Origin: Herbaspirillum sp. alder98
GTDB lineage: Bacteria; Pseudomonadota; Gammaproteobacteria; Burkholderiales; Burkholderiaceae_D
DNA: 64,000 nucleotides
Assembly: GCF_020179755.1 (NCBI RefSeq)
Contig: NZ_JAIUCY010000009.1
Span: 124,001-188,000, forward strand
Reading direction: 5' to 3'
How positions within the stretch are numbered: the first letter of the stretch is position 1; each line of letters begins with the position of its first letter. Both the position numbers and the translations under genes were made by a program. The notes under the pieces were generated by a model, which ran no database searches, was not told the origin of the DNA, and worked only from the letters and a program-made list of their open reading frames with translations. Below, piece after piece: positions 38,793-47,624 of this stretch.

Positions 38793-39197
38793 TTACAACA
38801 GGGCGTCCTGGTCTTTACGCAACTCGGCCATGGTGGCCGGCAACGACAGCTTGCCTTGCGTCAAGGTCGCCCGCGCATAGAGCACAAGACCGATCGTGGC
38901 GACGGTAAAAATGGCGCCGAACAATGCCAGGATCTTCCAGCCCCAGCTATCCCAGGCCAGCATGACCACCAGTACCGACCAGAAGGCTACGGCAAACCAC
39001 AGCGCCACCGTGGCAAGCGCAAACACGATCGCCAGGCGCACCAGGTTGACGCCGATTTCGGACATCTCCAGCGACGCCAGTTCGATGCGGCTGAGGATCA
39101 GGCCAAGCAGGTTCTTGGTCAGGCCTAGCAAACCCGCCGTCAACCCGGGATTACCAGGCTGATGCGGGGCGGGCCCATCCGAATGCGGGGTGGTCAT
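38793..39197 (-). CDS. YqjE-like phage-holin-family membrane protein
   Basis: A 134-aa protein with two membrane helices (about 53-80 and 85-108), as in the phage_holin_3_6/YqjE family. It is cellular, not phage, in this context: it lies between a DUF883 gene and the small membrane protein gene, as in yqjD-yqjE-yqjK. Confidence 0.8.
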   Translation of the reverse strand: MTTPHSDGPAPHQPGNPGLTAGLLGLTKNLLGLILSRIELASLEMSEIGVNLVRLAIVFALATVALWFAVAFWSVLVVMLAWDSWGWKILALFGAIFTVATIGLVLYARATLTQGKLSLPATMAELRKDQDALL

Positions 39198-39206
39198 CAG
39201 CGCCGC

Positions 39207-39515
39207 TTACTTGCTACGGCCAATGACCAGGCCGACCAGCAAGCCAACGCCGGCCGAGATGGCCACGGCGCGCCATGGGTTCTCGTGCACGTAATCGTCG
39301 GTCTTGGCAGCAACTACCTTGCCCTTTTCGATGGCGGCGATCTGGGCGTTGTGCGCAGCCTCGCTGGCGGCCTCCAGCAGCGTGAGGCCCTTGGCGCGCA
39401 GCTCATCGGCTTTTTCACCGGTGGCGGCAGCGGCTTCGGCGAACAGGATCTGAGCGTCTTTCACGAGGGTTTTCATATCGTTTCTCACGGTCTTGAGTGC
39501 AGCGGATTGGGTCAT
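39207..39515 (-). CDS. DUF883 (YqjD/ElaB-like) membrane-anchored protein
   Basis: A 102-aa protein with an Ala-rich amphipathic helical N-terminus and C-terminal helix ENPWRAVAISAGVGLLVGLVIGRSK. YqjD/ElaB proteins are inner-membrane-anchored and ribosome-associated in stationary phase. First gene of a three-gene unit. Confidence 0.85.
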   Translation of the reverse strand: MTQSAALKTVRNDMKTLVKDAQILFAEAAAATGEKADELRAKGLTLLEAASEAAHNAQIAAIEKGKVVAAKTDDYVHENPWRAVAISAGVGLLVGLVIGRSK

Positions 39516-39713
39516 GGGAGTTCTCCTTTTTCTAAACCATTAATAAAAAACGGGCACTGCCAAGGCAAGAGTACAACGCCTGTCGGCTCCTGTCGCTAGC
39601 CGATTCTACCGGGGCTGGCCGCGCACGCGAAGCGTAACGTGGATCAACTTGCGGCAGCGCAAAAAACTTCGATGGTTCTTTACTGCATTAGTTTCAACAG
39701 ACTTCGAAGGACT

Positions 39714-40862
39714 TCAGAAGCGGGTCTCGCGGGCGGCCCGCAGGAAGCTGTCGAGAATCGGCGTGCAGTCGAGCAATTCGGCGCCACCGGCGCGGTGAAA
39801 CTCGGGGTGCCATTGCAAGCCCATCACGAACGGCGCCTTGCGATAACGAATCGCTTCGACGATCTGGTCCGGCCCCGATACCGCCTCGACCGACAAGTCG
39901 CGCCCGACATCCCGTACTGCCTGGTGGTGGATCGAATTGACGATGGCGCGCTCGGTGCTGACCATCTGCGCCAGGGTCGAGCCCGGTGGAAAGTCCAGCT
40001 CGTGGTAATTGCTGTCGTACATCTCGTTGACGTGCGGGATCGCGGTAGGGACATCGGTGGCGATATCCTGGTACAGCGTGCCGCCGAAGGCGACATTGAT
40101 CAGCTGGCAGCCGCGGCAGATGCCCAGCACCGGCTTGCCGGCCTCGATGAATTCGTGCAACAGCTCAAGCTCATACATGTCGCGCACCCGGTCGCCGCTC
40201 CATTCAGGCCGGGTCGCGGCCTGGGCATAACTCTGCGGCGAGACGTCGGCGCCGCCCTGCAGCACTAGCCCGTCCAGATTCTTGGCATAGTCGCGCAGGC
40301 GAATGTTGCTGGGATGGACCAGCCCGTTGGTATTGACGGTGGGGATCATGAACACCAGCACGTCACGCGACATCACCCATTGCGCAATCGACTCTTCCAG
40401 GTATTGCAAGGTCTTGCTGCGCAAGCCCTTGGCGCCGGACTCCGGGTGGAAGATCCGTGCCGATACGCCGATCTTGAGCGTGCGGTGCATGACGCGCCGC
40501 CCGGCCTTGTCGGACAGCGCCCGAAAGCGCGCCATCAACAGGTTCCAGGTCTGGGACCAGGGTGCTTCGGTGGAGTGATGCGACGGTGGCGGCAGGGGCG
40601 AATGCGGAATGGCGTGCGGTTGTGCTGAAGGTTGTGCTGCCGGTTGCGGCGGCACCGCCGATGCTGGCTCTACCGGTGCAGCTGCTGGTGCTGCGGCGGC
40701 CGGCGCCGGCGTAGCGGGTGCAATGGGCGCCACCGGCACCACCGGTGGAACAGTGCCCAGCCCTTGACTGGCGGCACCGGCGCCTGGCTGGAGCTCGGGT
40801 GCTGGATTGCCCGGCTTGGGGTCGCGGGGCTGGCTGGCTTCGGAATCTTGGATATCGGACAT
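39714..40862 (-). CDS. Gamma-glutamyl-GABA hydrolase-like class I glutamine amidotransferase
   Basis: A 382-aa protein. Residues about 125-380 form a peptidase C26 domain with nucleophile Cys in GICRGCQLINV, and His and Glu in GLQWHPEFH. The first about 105 residues are a Pro/Ala-rich, low-complexity extension not usual for PuuD. An MHRTLKIGVSARIF start near residue 125 would give a standard length, so the extension may be an over-long frame, although its start codon is in a continuous frame. Confidence 0.82.
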   Translation of the reverse strand: MSDIQDSEASQPRDPKPGNPAPELQPGAGAASQGLGTVPPVVPVAPIAPATPAPAAAAPAAAPVEPASAVPPQPAAQPSAQPHAIPHSPLPPPSHHSTEAPWSQTWNLLMARFRALSDKAGRRVMHRTLKIGVSARIFHPESGAKGLRSKTLQYLEESIAQWVMSRDVLVFMIPTVNTNGLVHPSNIRLRDYAKNLDGLVLQGGADVSPQSYAQAATRPEWSGDRVRDMYELELLHEFIEAGKPVLGICRGCQLINVAFGGTLYQDIATDVPTAIPHVNEMYDSNYHELDFPPGSTLAQMVSTERAIVNSIHHQAVRDVGRDLSVEAVSGPDQIVEAIRYRKAPFVMGLQWHPEFHRAGGAELLDCTPILDSFLRAARETRF

Positions 40863-41193
40863 GGCTGCAATAACGAATGAATAAGTGAACTGCGGCGTGT
40901 GTCAGCGGTAACCCTGAGGGGCTAACGTCGTCGGGATCGGCTCGGGGGTGGCTCGCATTGGCCAGGGTTGCCTGAGTATAAGCGCAATACCCGGCTTTTG
41001 ATACCCACGGGCAAAACCGGCCGCAAAGGCGAGGAAGCAGTACAGCGCCACCCGCCGCACAAGGCGCCGGCTTTCGTGGCACACTCCCTCCGTTTAAAAA
41101 AGGCAGACAGCGAATCTGCCGCACATGTTCCGGAAAATTGCCAATCCGCCCCACTCCGGCGCTCTTTCGCCTGTGCCTCAAGTCCCCAACGCC

Positions 41194-41730
41194 ATGTCCA
41201 ACGTACTCATCCTCTACGCCCATCCCGCTGCCGAGTTGTCGCGCACCAATCGCCTCATGATCGAGGCCGCCGCACGCCTGCCCAACGTCACCGTCAACGA
41301 TCTCTACCAGCGCTATCCCGATTTCGACATCGACGTCGAACACGAACAGCGGCTGCTGGAAGCGGCCGATCTGGTGGTGCTGCAGCATCCGATTCACTGG
41401 TACAGCATGCCGGCGCTGCAAAAGGAATGGCTGGACCAGGTGCTCACGCGCGGCTGGGCCTTCGGTCATGACGGCCATGCGCTGCGCGACAAGGGCCTGT
41501 GGCTGGTGGCCAGCACCGGCGGCGAGACCGAGGCGTACGGTCCGCAAGGGCGTCATGGCCATGTCTTCGACGACTTCCTGCCACCCTATCAGCAGACCGC
41601 CCGGCTCTGCGGCATGCGCTGGCTGCCGCCGCTGGTGCTGCACGGCGCGCATCATCTCAGTCCGATCCAGTTCCAGCAGCATGTGTCGCACTACGCCGAC
41701 CACCTCGCCAGCTATCCTGCCTGGTCCTGA
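41194..41730 (+). CDS. kefF: NAD(P)H quinone oxidoreductase (KefF-like)
   Basis: A 178-aa flavodoxin-like reductase. ATG 41194 gives MSNVLILYAHPAAELSRTN, the usual N-terminus of this family. QHPIHWYSMPALQKEWLDQVL and TGGETEAYG are the flavin- and substrate-site segments. It lies 36 bp before the KefC-like antiporter; KefF proteins are ancillary activators of KefC. Confidence 0.88.
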   Translation: MSNVLILYAHPAAELSRTNRLMIEAAARLPNVTVNDLYQRYPDFDIDVEHEQRLLEAADLVVLQHPIHWYSMPALQKEWLDQVLTRGWAFGHDGHALRDKGLWLVASTGGETEAYGPQGRHGHVFDDFLPPYQQTARLCGMRWLPPLVLHGAHHLSPIQFQQHVSHYADHLASYPAWS

Positions 41731-41766
41731 ACGCCCCCACTGCCCAACTTCTGCACGACACATTCC

Positions 41767-43611
41767 ATGGACGAACACCTCCTCAAAGCACTGGTCTACC
41801 TTCTCGCCGCGGTGGCTGCGGTCCCGATTGCCAAACGCCTTGGCCTGGGCGCCGTGCTCGGCTACCTGCTGGCCGGCATCGTCATCGGCCCCTGGGGCCT
41901 GGGCCTCATCAGCGAGGTCAAGCACATCCTCGAGTTTTCCGAATTCGGCGTGGTGCTGCTGCTGTTCCTGATCGGACTGGAGCTCGACCCCAAGCGGCTA
42001 TGGTCGCTGCGCCGCTCCATCTTTGGCTGGGGTAGCGCGCAGGTGCTGGCGGTAAGCGCCGCCCTGCTGGCCGCCGCGCTGGTCGTGGGCGTGCCGTGGC
42101 GGATGGCGCTGATCGCCGCACTCGGCATGTCGCTGTCGTCCACCGCGATCGCGCTGGCCACGCTGGGCGAGCGCAAGCTCACCGCCACCCCGGCCGGCTC
42201 GGCCGGCTTCGCCATCCTGCTGTTCCAGGACATTGCGGCCATTCCGATGATGGCGGCGGTGCCGCTGCTGGGCATGGCGGCGGTCGAAGGCAGCGGCCAG
42301 GGCTGGCTGCATGCGGGCCAGGTGGCGCTGGTGATCGCGCTGCTGATCTTTGGCGGACGCGTGCTGATCCGTCCCATCCTGCGCATCATCGCCAAGACCG
42401 ACATGCGCGAGATCTTCACCGCCTTTTCGCTGCTGCTGGTGATTGCGACTTGCCTGCTGATGCAGTCGGTGGGCATGTCGATGGCGCTGGGCACCTTCCT
42501 GGCGGGGGTATTGCTGGCCGACTCCGAATACCGCCACGCCCTTGAAAGCGACCTCGAACCCTTCAAAGGCCTGCTGCTGGGCCTGTTCTTCATCGCCGTG
42601 GGCATGTCGGTGGACTTCGGCGTGTTCTTTGCGCAACCGTGGCGCATCCTTGGCCTGGTCGCCGCCTTCGTCGCCATCAAGGCCGCCGTGATGTGGTTGC
42701 TGGGGCGCTGCTTCGGCATTCCCCGCGGGCAGCAACTGTTCTTTGCGTTCCTGCTGTCGCAAGGGGGCGAGTTCGCCTTCATCGTGTTCGGTGCGGCCGT
42801 CACGGCCAAGGTGCTCACGCCCGAGGTGTCGTCGATCCTGGTGGTGGTGGTGGCGCTGTCGATGCTGGTCACGCCCCTGCTGCTGCTGGTGCACGACCGC
42901 CTGCTGGTGCGCTGGCTCGATGCGGGCCAGCGCCGCCCCGAAGACAAGATCGAGCCGCAGGATCATCCGGTGATCATCGCCGGCTTCGGGCGCTTCGGAC
43001 AGATCATCGGGCGGCTGCTGCATGCCAACGGCATCGGCGCCACCGTGCTCGATCATGATCCCGACCAGATCGACTTCCTGCGCAAGTTCGGCTTCAAGGT
43101 GTTCTATGGCGACGCCACCCGCATCGACCTGCTGCGCACAGCAGGCGCCGACAAGGCGCGCGTGCTGGTGATCGCCATCGATGATGCCGCCGGTGCGCTG
43201 CAGATGGTCGACAAGGTGCGCGAAGAGTTTCCGCACCTGGTCATCGCCGCCCGCGCCCGCAACGTCACGCACTACTACGACCTGCTCGACCGCGGCGTCA
43301 CGGTGCTTGAACGCGAAACCTTCGAGAGCGCATTGCACATGGGCCGGCAAGTCCTGCAGGAACTCGACTTCGGCGCCTACCGGGCGCGCCAGGCGGCGAT
43401 GAAATTCCGCACCCATAATATCAAGACCCTCTACAACCTGTATCCGCACTACAAGGACCAGCAGCAGATGGTGTCGATGGCGGTACAGGCGCGCGAAGAG
43501 TTGCAGGCCATGTTCACCGGCGACCGCGAAGCCATGCTGCGCGATCACGCACCGGAACACTGGCGCGGCGAGGCCGCCGAGGACAAACCACGAGACCCCG
43601 ATCCGGTATAA
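41767..43611 (+). CDS. kefC: Glutathione-regulated K+/H+ efflux antiporter (KefC-like)
   Basis: A 614-aa CPA2 antiporter. The N-terminal part has 12-13 hydrophobic helices (GYLLAGIVIGPWGLGLISE, LSSTAIALATLGE). A cytosolic TrkA-N domain with the Rossmann motif VIIAGFGRFGQIIGRLL follows at about 400. Such proteins protect from electrophiles by K+ efflux, gated by glutathione adducts. Paired with the KefF-like gene. Confidence 0.9.
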   Translation: MDEHLLKALVYLLAAVAAVPIAKRLGLGAVLGYLLAGIVIGPWGLGLISEVKHILEFSEFGVVLLLFLIGLELDPKRLWSLRRSIFGWGSAQVLAVSAALLAAALVVGVPWRMALIAALGMSLSSTAIALATLGERKLTATPAGSAGFAILLFQDIAAIPMMAAVPLLGMAAVEGSGQGWLHAGQVALVIALLIFGGRVLIRPILRIIAKTDMREIFTAFSLLLVIATCLLMQSVGMSMALGTFLAGVLLADSEYRHALESDLEPFKGLLLGLFFIAVGMSVDFGVFFAQPWRILGLVAAFVAIKAAVMWLLGRCFGIPRGQQLFFAFLLSQGGEFAFIVFGAAVTAKVLTPEVSSILVVVVALSMLVTPLLLLVHDRLLVRWLDAGQRRPEDKIEPQDHPVIIAGFGRFGQIIGRLLHANGIGATVLDHDPDQIDFLRKFGFKVFYGDATRIDLLRTAGADKARVLVIAIDDAAGALQMVDKVREEFPHLVIAARARNVTHYYDLLDRGVTVLERETFESALHMGRQVLQELDFGAYRARQAAMKFRTHNIKTLYNLYPHYKDQQQMVSMAVQAREELQAMFTGDREAMLRDHAPEHWRGEAAEDKPRDPDPV

Positions 43612-43643
43612 AAAAGGCCGGGGAAGCATGCGCCGCCCCGGCC
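43610..43643 (-). terminator. Terminator of degP-like gene
   Basis: On the minus strand GGCCGGGG/CCCCGGCC (8-bp stem) is followed by six T. It lies 38 bp after the protease stop and partly overlaps the 3' end of kefC. Confidence 0.88.
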
Positions 43644-43680
43644 AACCCTCACTGCTTTACCACGTACATCAGCTGCAAAA

Positions 43681-45162
43681 TCAATTCAGCGTCAACGGCA
43701 CGAAGATCTTTTCGTCGCCCCGTTCGACCAGCAGCGCCACGCTCTTGCCGGCCTTGGTGGCCAGCTTGCGCAACTGATCGACATTGGTCACCGGCGTGCC
43801 GTTCAAGGCCAGGATCACATCGCCGCCCTGGATACCGGCGATAGCTGCCGGCCCCGACACGTCTTCCACCAGCAGGCCATTCTGTCCACCCAACTGCTTC
43901 TGTTCATCCTTGTCGAGCGGGCGCACGGCCAGGCCCAGGCGGCCCGGGTTGTCGGCCTTGTTGGCCGGTGCATCGTTCTTGGCCGCCTTCATCTCGCCCA
44001 CCTTCACGTTCAGGTTGCGCACCTGCCCGCCACGCATCACCTCGATCGGCTGCGACGTGCCTGGCGCGGTGTCGGCCACCAGCGTCGGCAAGTCGACCGA
44101 ATGATCGATGGCGTGACCGCCGAAGCGCAGGATCACGTCGCCCGCCTGCAATCCAGCCTGGTCGGCCGGACTGCCCTTCTCGACCGAACTCACCAGCGCG
44201 CCTTGCGCAGTCTTCAGGCCGAATGACTCGGACAGGGTCTGGTTCAGGTCTTGCACCGACACGCCGAGCCGGCCCCGGGTCACCTTGCCGTGCTGCACCA
44301 GTTGCTGCTCGACCTTCATCGCCACATCGATCGGAATCGAGAACGACAGTCCCTGGAAGCCGCCGGTCTGGCTATATATCTGCGAATTGATGCCGATCAC
44401 CTGGCCGCTCAGGTTGAACAGCGGCCCGCCCGAATTACCCGGGTTGACGGCGACGTCGGTCTGCAGGAAAGGCACGTAATTGTCATCCGGCAGGCTGCGC
44501 GACTTGGCGCTGATGATGCCGGCCGTGGCCGTGTTGTCGAAACCGTAGGGCGAACCGATGGCCAGCACCGGCTCGCCGACCTTGACCAGCGACGGGTCAC
44601 CGATCTGTACCGTAGGCAGGTTGCGGGCATCGATGCGGATCACCGCGATGTCACTCTGCTTGTCCACGCCCAGCACCTTGGCCTTGAATTCGCGACGGTC
44701 GGTCAGCTTGACCACCACTTCCTGCGCGCCGTCGACCACGTGGGCGTTGGTCAGGATGATGCCGTCGGGCGAGATGATGAAGCCGGAGCCCAGCCCGTGC
44801 ATCACCTGCGGTCCGCGCGGCACCTGCAGTTGGGGGCCGAAGCGCTTGAAGAACTGGGCGAAAGGATCATCCGGATCGGCCTCGTCGTTGTCATCAGCCA
44901 CCTTCTTGACCTTGCCGGTCACGCTGATGTTGACGACCGCCGGACCGGCCCGCTGCACGATGCCCGAGAAGTCGGTAGCGGCTGCCACCACCGGGCCGGC
45001 AGGCGCAGCCGGCGCCGTATTGGAGGCCACCAGCGGGGCACTGACCGGCGCCGCATGGGCAGACGGGAAATCGGCGCCGTGGAAATACACATAGCTGCCG
45101 CCAACCACGGCAGCCAGCATCACGGCCAGGGTGTTACGAACAAAAACGATGCGTCGGCTCAT
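43681..45162 (-). CDS. Periplasmic serine protease/chaperone of the DegP/MucD family
   Basis: A Do-family protease with 493 aa. The start at 45162 (MSRRIVFVRN) follows AAGGAG at six bases; an ATG three bases upstream (45165) is also possible. An N-terminal membrane/signal segment (NTLAVMLAAVVGGSYVYF) precedes the trypsin-like domain with catalytic His in LTNAHVVDG, Asp in SDIAVIRID and Ser in NPGNSGGPLF. Two PDZ domains follow. It degrades or refolds misfolded envelope proteins. A QseBC-like two-component system is upstream. Confidence 0.92.
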   Translation of the reverse strand: MSRRIVFVRNTLAVMLAAVVGGSYVYFHGADFPSAHAAPVSAPLVASNTAPAAPAGPVVAAATDFSGIVQRAGPAVVNISVTGKVKKVADDNDEADPDDPFAQFFKRFGPQLQVPRGPQVMHGLGSGFIISPDGIILTNAHVVDGAQEVVVKLTDRREFKAKVLGVDKQSDIAVIRIDARNLPTVQIGDPSLVKVGEPVLAIGSPYGFDNTATAGIISAKSRSLPDDNYVPFLQTDVAVNPGNSGGPLFNLSGQVIGINSQIYSQTGGFQGLSFSIPIDVAMKVEQQLVQHGKVTRGRLGVSVQDLNQTLSESFGLKTAQGALVSSVEKGSPADQAGLQAGDVILRFGGHAIDHSVDLPTLVADTAPGTSQPIEVMRGGQVRNLNVKVGEMKAAKNDAPANKADNPGRLGLAVRPLDKDEQKQLGGQNGLLVEDVSGPAAIAGIQGGDVILALNGTPVTNVDQLRKLATKAGKSVALLVERGDEKIFVPLTLN

Positions 45163-45297
45163 CATGCACTCCTTGTCGGTCAAAGGACGATCCATGGTCG
45201 AGTGGGGCTCGACCGTTGGAGTGCAGATTAATCGCTGAAAATTAAGAGAAACTTAAGGCGCCAAACCCTGGCCTGGTGATCGCCGTGGGGCTGACGC

Positions 45298-45380
45298 CGC
45301 TGGGTACCGGCCTTCGCCGGCACGACGGGACTGTGTATAACTCGAATCTCGTCGTCCTGACGAAAGTCAGGACCCAGCGT
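45298..45380. repeat. REP-like double hairpin (third locus)
   Basis: ACCGGCC-TTCG-CCGG-type and GTCCTGAC-GAAA-GTCAGGAC (45354-45373) lie in the degP/sensor-kinase gap. The second hairpin is identical to that in the 10.5-kb array. Confidence 0.8.
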
Positions 45381-45404
45381 CTGCCGTGCGCCTGGCGCCA
45401 GGGA

Positions 45405-46739
45405 TCAAGCGATCCCTGAATTCACAAAACTCACCCGCGCCTGCAGCCCGCCCCCCGCATTCTTCAACTCGACCTGCGCACCGTGCAGGTCGGCGATCTG
45501 GCGCACGATGGCCAGGCCCAGGCCGCTGCCGAAAGCGGCCCGCCCGGCGTTCTGCTCTTGCGGCCGCCGTGCCCGGTAGAAGCGATCGAACACGCGTGGC
45601 ATTTCGCTTTCGGCGATACCGGGACCGCTGTCCTGGACCACCACCGTGCAACGTCCCGTCGATGACTCGAAGCGCACATCCACCACGCCGCCCTGCGGGG
45701 TGTAGCGCAAGGCGTTGTCGACCAGGTTGTTGAACAGAATGCGCAGAGCCTCGATATTGCCCACCACCATCAGCGGGCCGTCGCCATCAGCGTCGTCGGC
45801 CAGGCCCAGGTCGATGCCGCCATGCACCGCCACCGACGACAGGCCGCCCACCACGTCACGCAGCAACGCCCTCAGATCCAGCGGCTGCTGCGCCATGGCG
45901 TCGGGTTCCTGACGGGCCAGCGTCAACAATTGATGCACCAGATGGCTGGCGCGCTCAAGTCCATTCTTCAGGTCACCGAAGGCGGCCTGGCGCTCGGTGT
46001 CGTCAGCGGCGCGCTCGGCCAGTTGCACCTGCAGTCGCAACGCCGTCAATGGCGTGCGCAGTTCGTGTGCGGCATCGGCCACGAAAGCGCGTTGCGCCTC
46101 GGTGGCCTGCTTGAGTCGCGCCAGCAGATCGTTGAGCGCATGGGTGAGCGGCAGGATCTCCTGCGGCAGGCCGGCGTCGCCAATGGGCATGAGCGAATGC
46201 ATGTCTCGCGCCTGCACTTCGGCGGCGGCGCGGCGCACCGGCGCCAGCCCGCGGCTCACGGCCAGCCACGCCAGCACGCCAATCAGTGGAAACAGCAACA
46301 GCATCGGCGCCACCGTCTTGACCGCCATCTGGGCGGCGATCTCGTCGCGCGCGCTCTGCGGCTGGGCCACCTGCACCACGGTGCTGCCGATCTGGGCGCT
46401 ATAGACGCGCCACAGGCCGTTGGGGCCGTGGACGTTGGCAAAACCCAGTTCGGCCTGGCGCGGCATGACGCTGCGCGCATGGGAGTGATAGATGACGGTG
46501 CCGCTGCTGTCCCAGATCTGCATCATGATCTCGTCTTCCAGCTCCGGCAGTTGCTGACCCGGCGAAATCGGCGAGAACGCCTGGCGCGGTAGCGAGGCGG
46601 CAATCTGCCGCATCTGGTAATCGAAGATCTGGTTGGCCTCGCCCCGCGCCTGGAAATACAACCCGACGCCGGCGGCCACGATGATGGAAAACAATCCCAG
46701 GCCCAGCCACAGCAGCAGTTTGTTGCGCACCGATTTCAT
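45405..46739 (-). CDS. Two-component sensor histidine kinase (QseC-like)
   Basis: A 444-aa kinase with a membrane helix at about 9-28, a periplasmic sensor and a second helix at about 157-176. HAMP and HisKA follow with H in ADAAHELRTPLT, then HATPase_c with NLVDNALRYTP (N box), DSGPGI (G1) and GSGLGLAI (G2). The ATG overlaps the regulator stop by 4 bp. Confidence 0.92.
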   Translation of the reverse strand: MKSVRNKLLLWLGLGLFSIIVAAGVGLYFQARGEANQIFDYQMRQIAASLPRQAFSPISPGQQLPELEDEIMMQIWDSSGTVIYHSHARSVMPRQAELGFANVHGPNGLWRVYSAQIGSTVVQVAQPQSARDEIAAQMAVKTVAPMLLLFPLIGVLAWLAVSRGLAPVRRAAAEVQARDMHSLMPIGDAGLPQEILPLTHALNDLLARLKQATEAQRAFVADAAHELRTPLTALRLQVQLAERAADDTERQAAFGDLKNGLERASHLVHQLLTLARQEPDAMAQQPLDLRALLRDVVGGLSSVAVHGGIDLGLADDADGDGPLMVVGNIEALRILFNNLVDNALRYTPQGGVVDVRFESSTGRCTVVVQDSGPGIAESEMPRVFDRFYRARRPQEQNAGRAAFGSGLGLAIVRQIADLHGAQVELKNAGGGLQARVSFVNSGIA

Positions 46740-47392
46740 GCCGGCACCAGATAGCCTACGCCGCGCACGTTCTTGATGAAGTCGCTGCCGAGCTTCTTGC
46801 GCAACGCGTGGATGTGCACTTCGACCGCGTTGCTCTCGATGCTGTCGTCCCAGCCATAGAGCTTTTCTTCGAGCTGGGCGCGCGACAGGATCACCCCCGG
46901 CCGGTCCATGAAGGCACGCAGCAGCGTGAATTCGCGGGCCGACAGGTTGACGGCCTGCCCGCTCACGCTTACTTCGTGGGTCGCCGGATTGAGCACCACC
47001 TCGCGCACCTGCACCAGGCTGTCGGCGCGCCCCGACTGGCGCCGCAACAGCGCACGCATGCGCGCACTCAGTTCTTCCAGGTCGAACGGCTTGATCAGGT
47101 AATCGTCGGCGCCGGCGTCGAGACCTGCCACCCGGTCCGACACGGCGTCGCGCGCGGTGGTGATCAGCACCGGCAGCGTATTGCCGCGTTCGCGCAGGGT
47201 CTTGAGCACCGCCAGGCCGTCCTTTTGCGGCAAGCCCAGGTCGAGCAGCAGCATGGCGTAGTCCTCGTTGCGCAAAGCGGCATCGGCCGACTTGCCGTCC
47301 TGCACCCAGTCGATGGCAAAGCCGTCCAGGCGCAAACCCTTGCGCACGGCCTCGCCCACCATCGGATCATCTTCTACCAGCAACACCCGCAT
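46736..47392 (-). CDS. OmpR/PhoB-family response regulator (QseB-like)
   Basis: A 218-aa regulator with acidic pocket E7-D8-D9, phosphoacceptor D51 (LLLDLGLP), Lys in YLIKPFD, and a C-terminal winged helix ending HIHALRKKLGSDFIKNVRGVGYLV. It is upstream of and overlapping its kinase, a normal operon order. Confidence 0.93.
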   Translation of the reverse strand: MRVLLVEDDPMVGEAVRKGLRLDGFAIDWVQDGKSADAALRNEDYAMLLLDLGLPQKDGLAVLKTLRERGNTLPVLITTARDAVSDRVAGLDAGADDYLIKPFDLEELSARMRALLRRQSGRADSLVQVREVVLNPATHEVSVSGQAVNLSAREFTLLRAFMDRPGVILSRAQLEEKLYGWDDSIESNAVEVHIHALRKKLGSDFIKNVRGVGYLVPA

Positions 47393-47419
47393 ACCGGCTC
47401 CATCAAATGAATCTCGGCC

Positions 47420-47614
47420 TCAGAGCAGCTTGGCCACCAGGAAAACCACCGTCGACAGCAGGATGGTCGAAGCGAACGGCAACGAGAAGTTGCGGCCGAA
47501 CAGGCGAAAGCGCAAGTCCCCCGGAAGCCGGCCAATGCCCAGCTTTTCCAGCCACGGCAGCAGCGTCGAAAAAACGATCACCGCCAGAAAGATCACCACG
47601 ACCCAACGTATCAC
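47420..47614 (-). CDS. DUF2905 small membrane protein
   Basis: A 64-aa protein from the GTG at 47614 (VIRWVVVIFLAVIVFS), with AAGGAG six bases upstream; the frame to 47710 is spurious. Two helices flank the motif GRLPGDLRF typical of DUF2905. It starts just after the MidA-like gene. Function unknown. Confidence 0.82.
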   Translation of the reverse strand: MIRWVVVIFLAVIVFSTLLPWLEKLGIGRLPGDLRFRLFGRNFSLPFASTILLSTVVFLVAKLL

Positions 47615-47624
47615 GCGTGTCTCC

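Noticed and set aside
38793..39197. Prophage holin
   Set aside because: The holin-type annotation is by fold only; neighbours are YqjD-like cellular genes and no phage genes are near.
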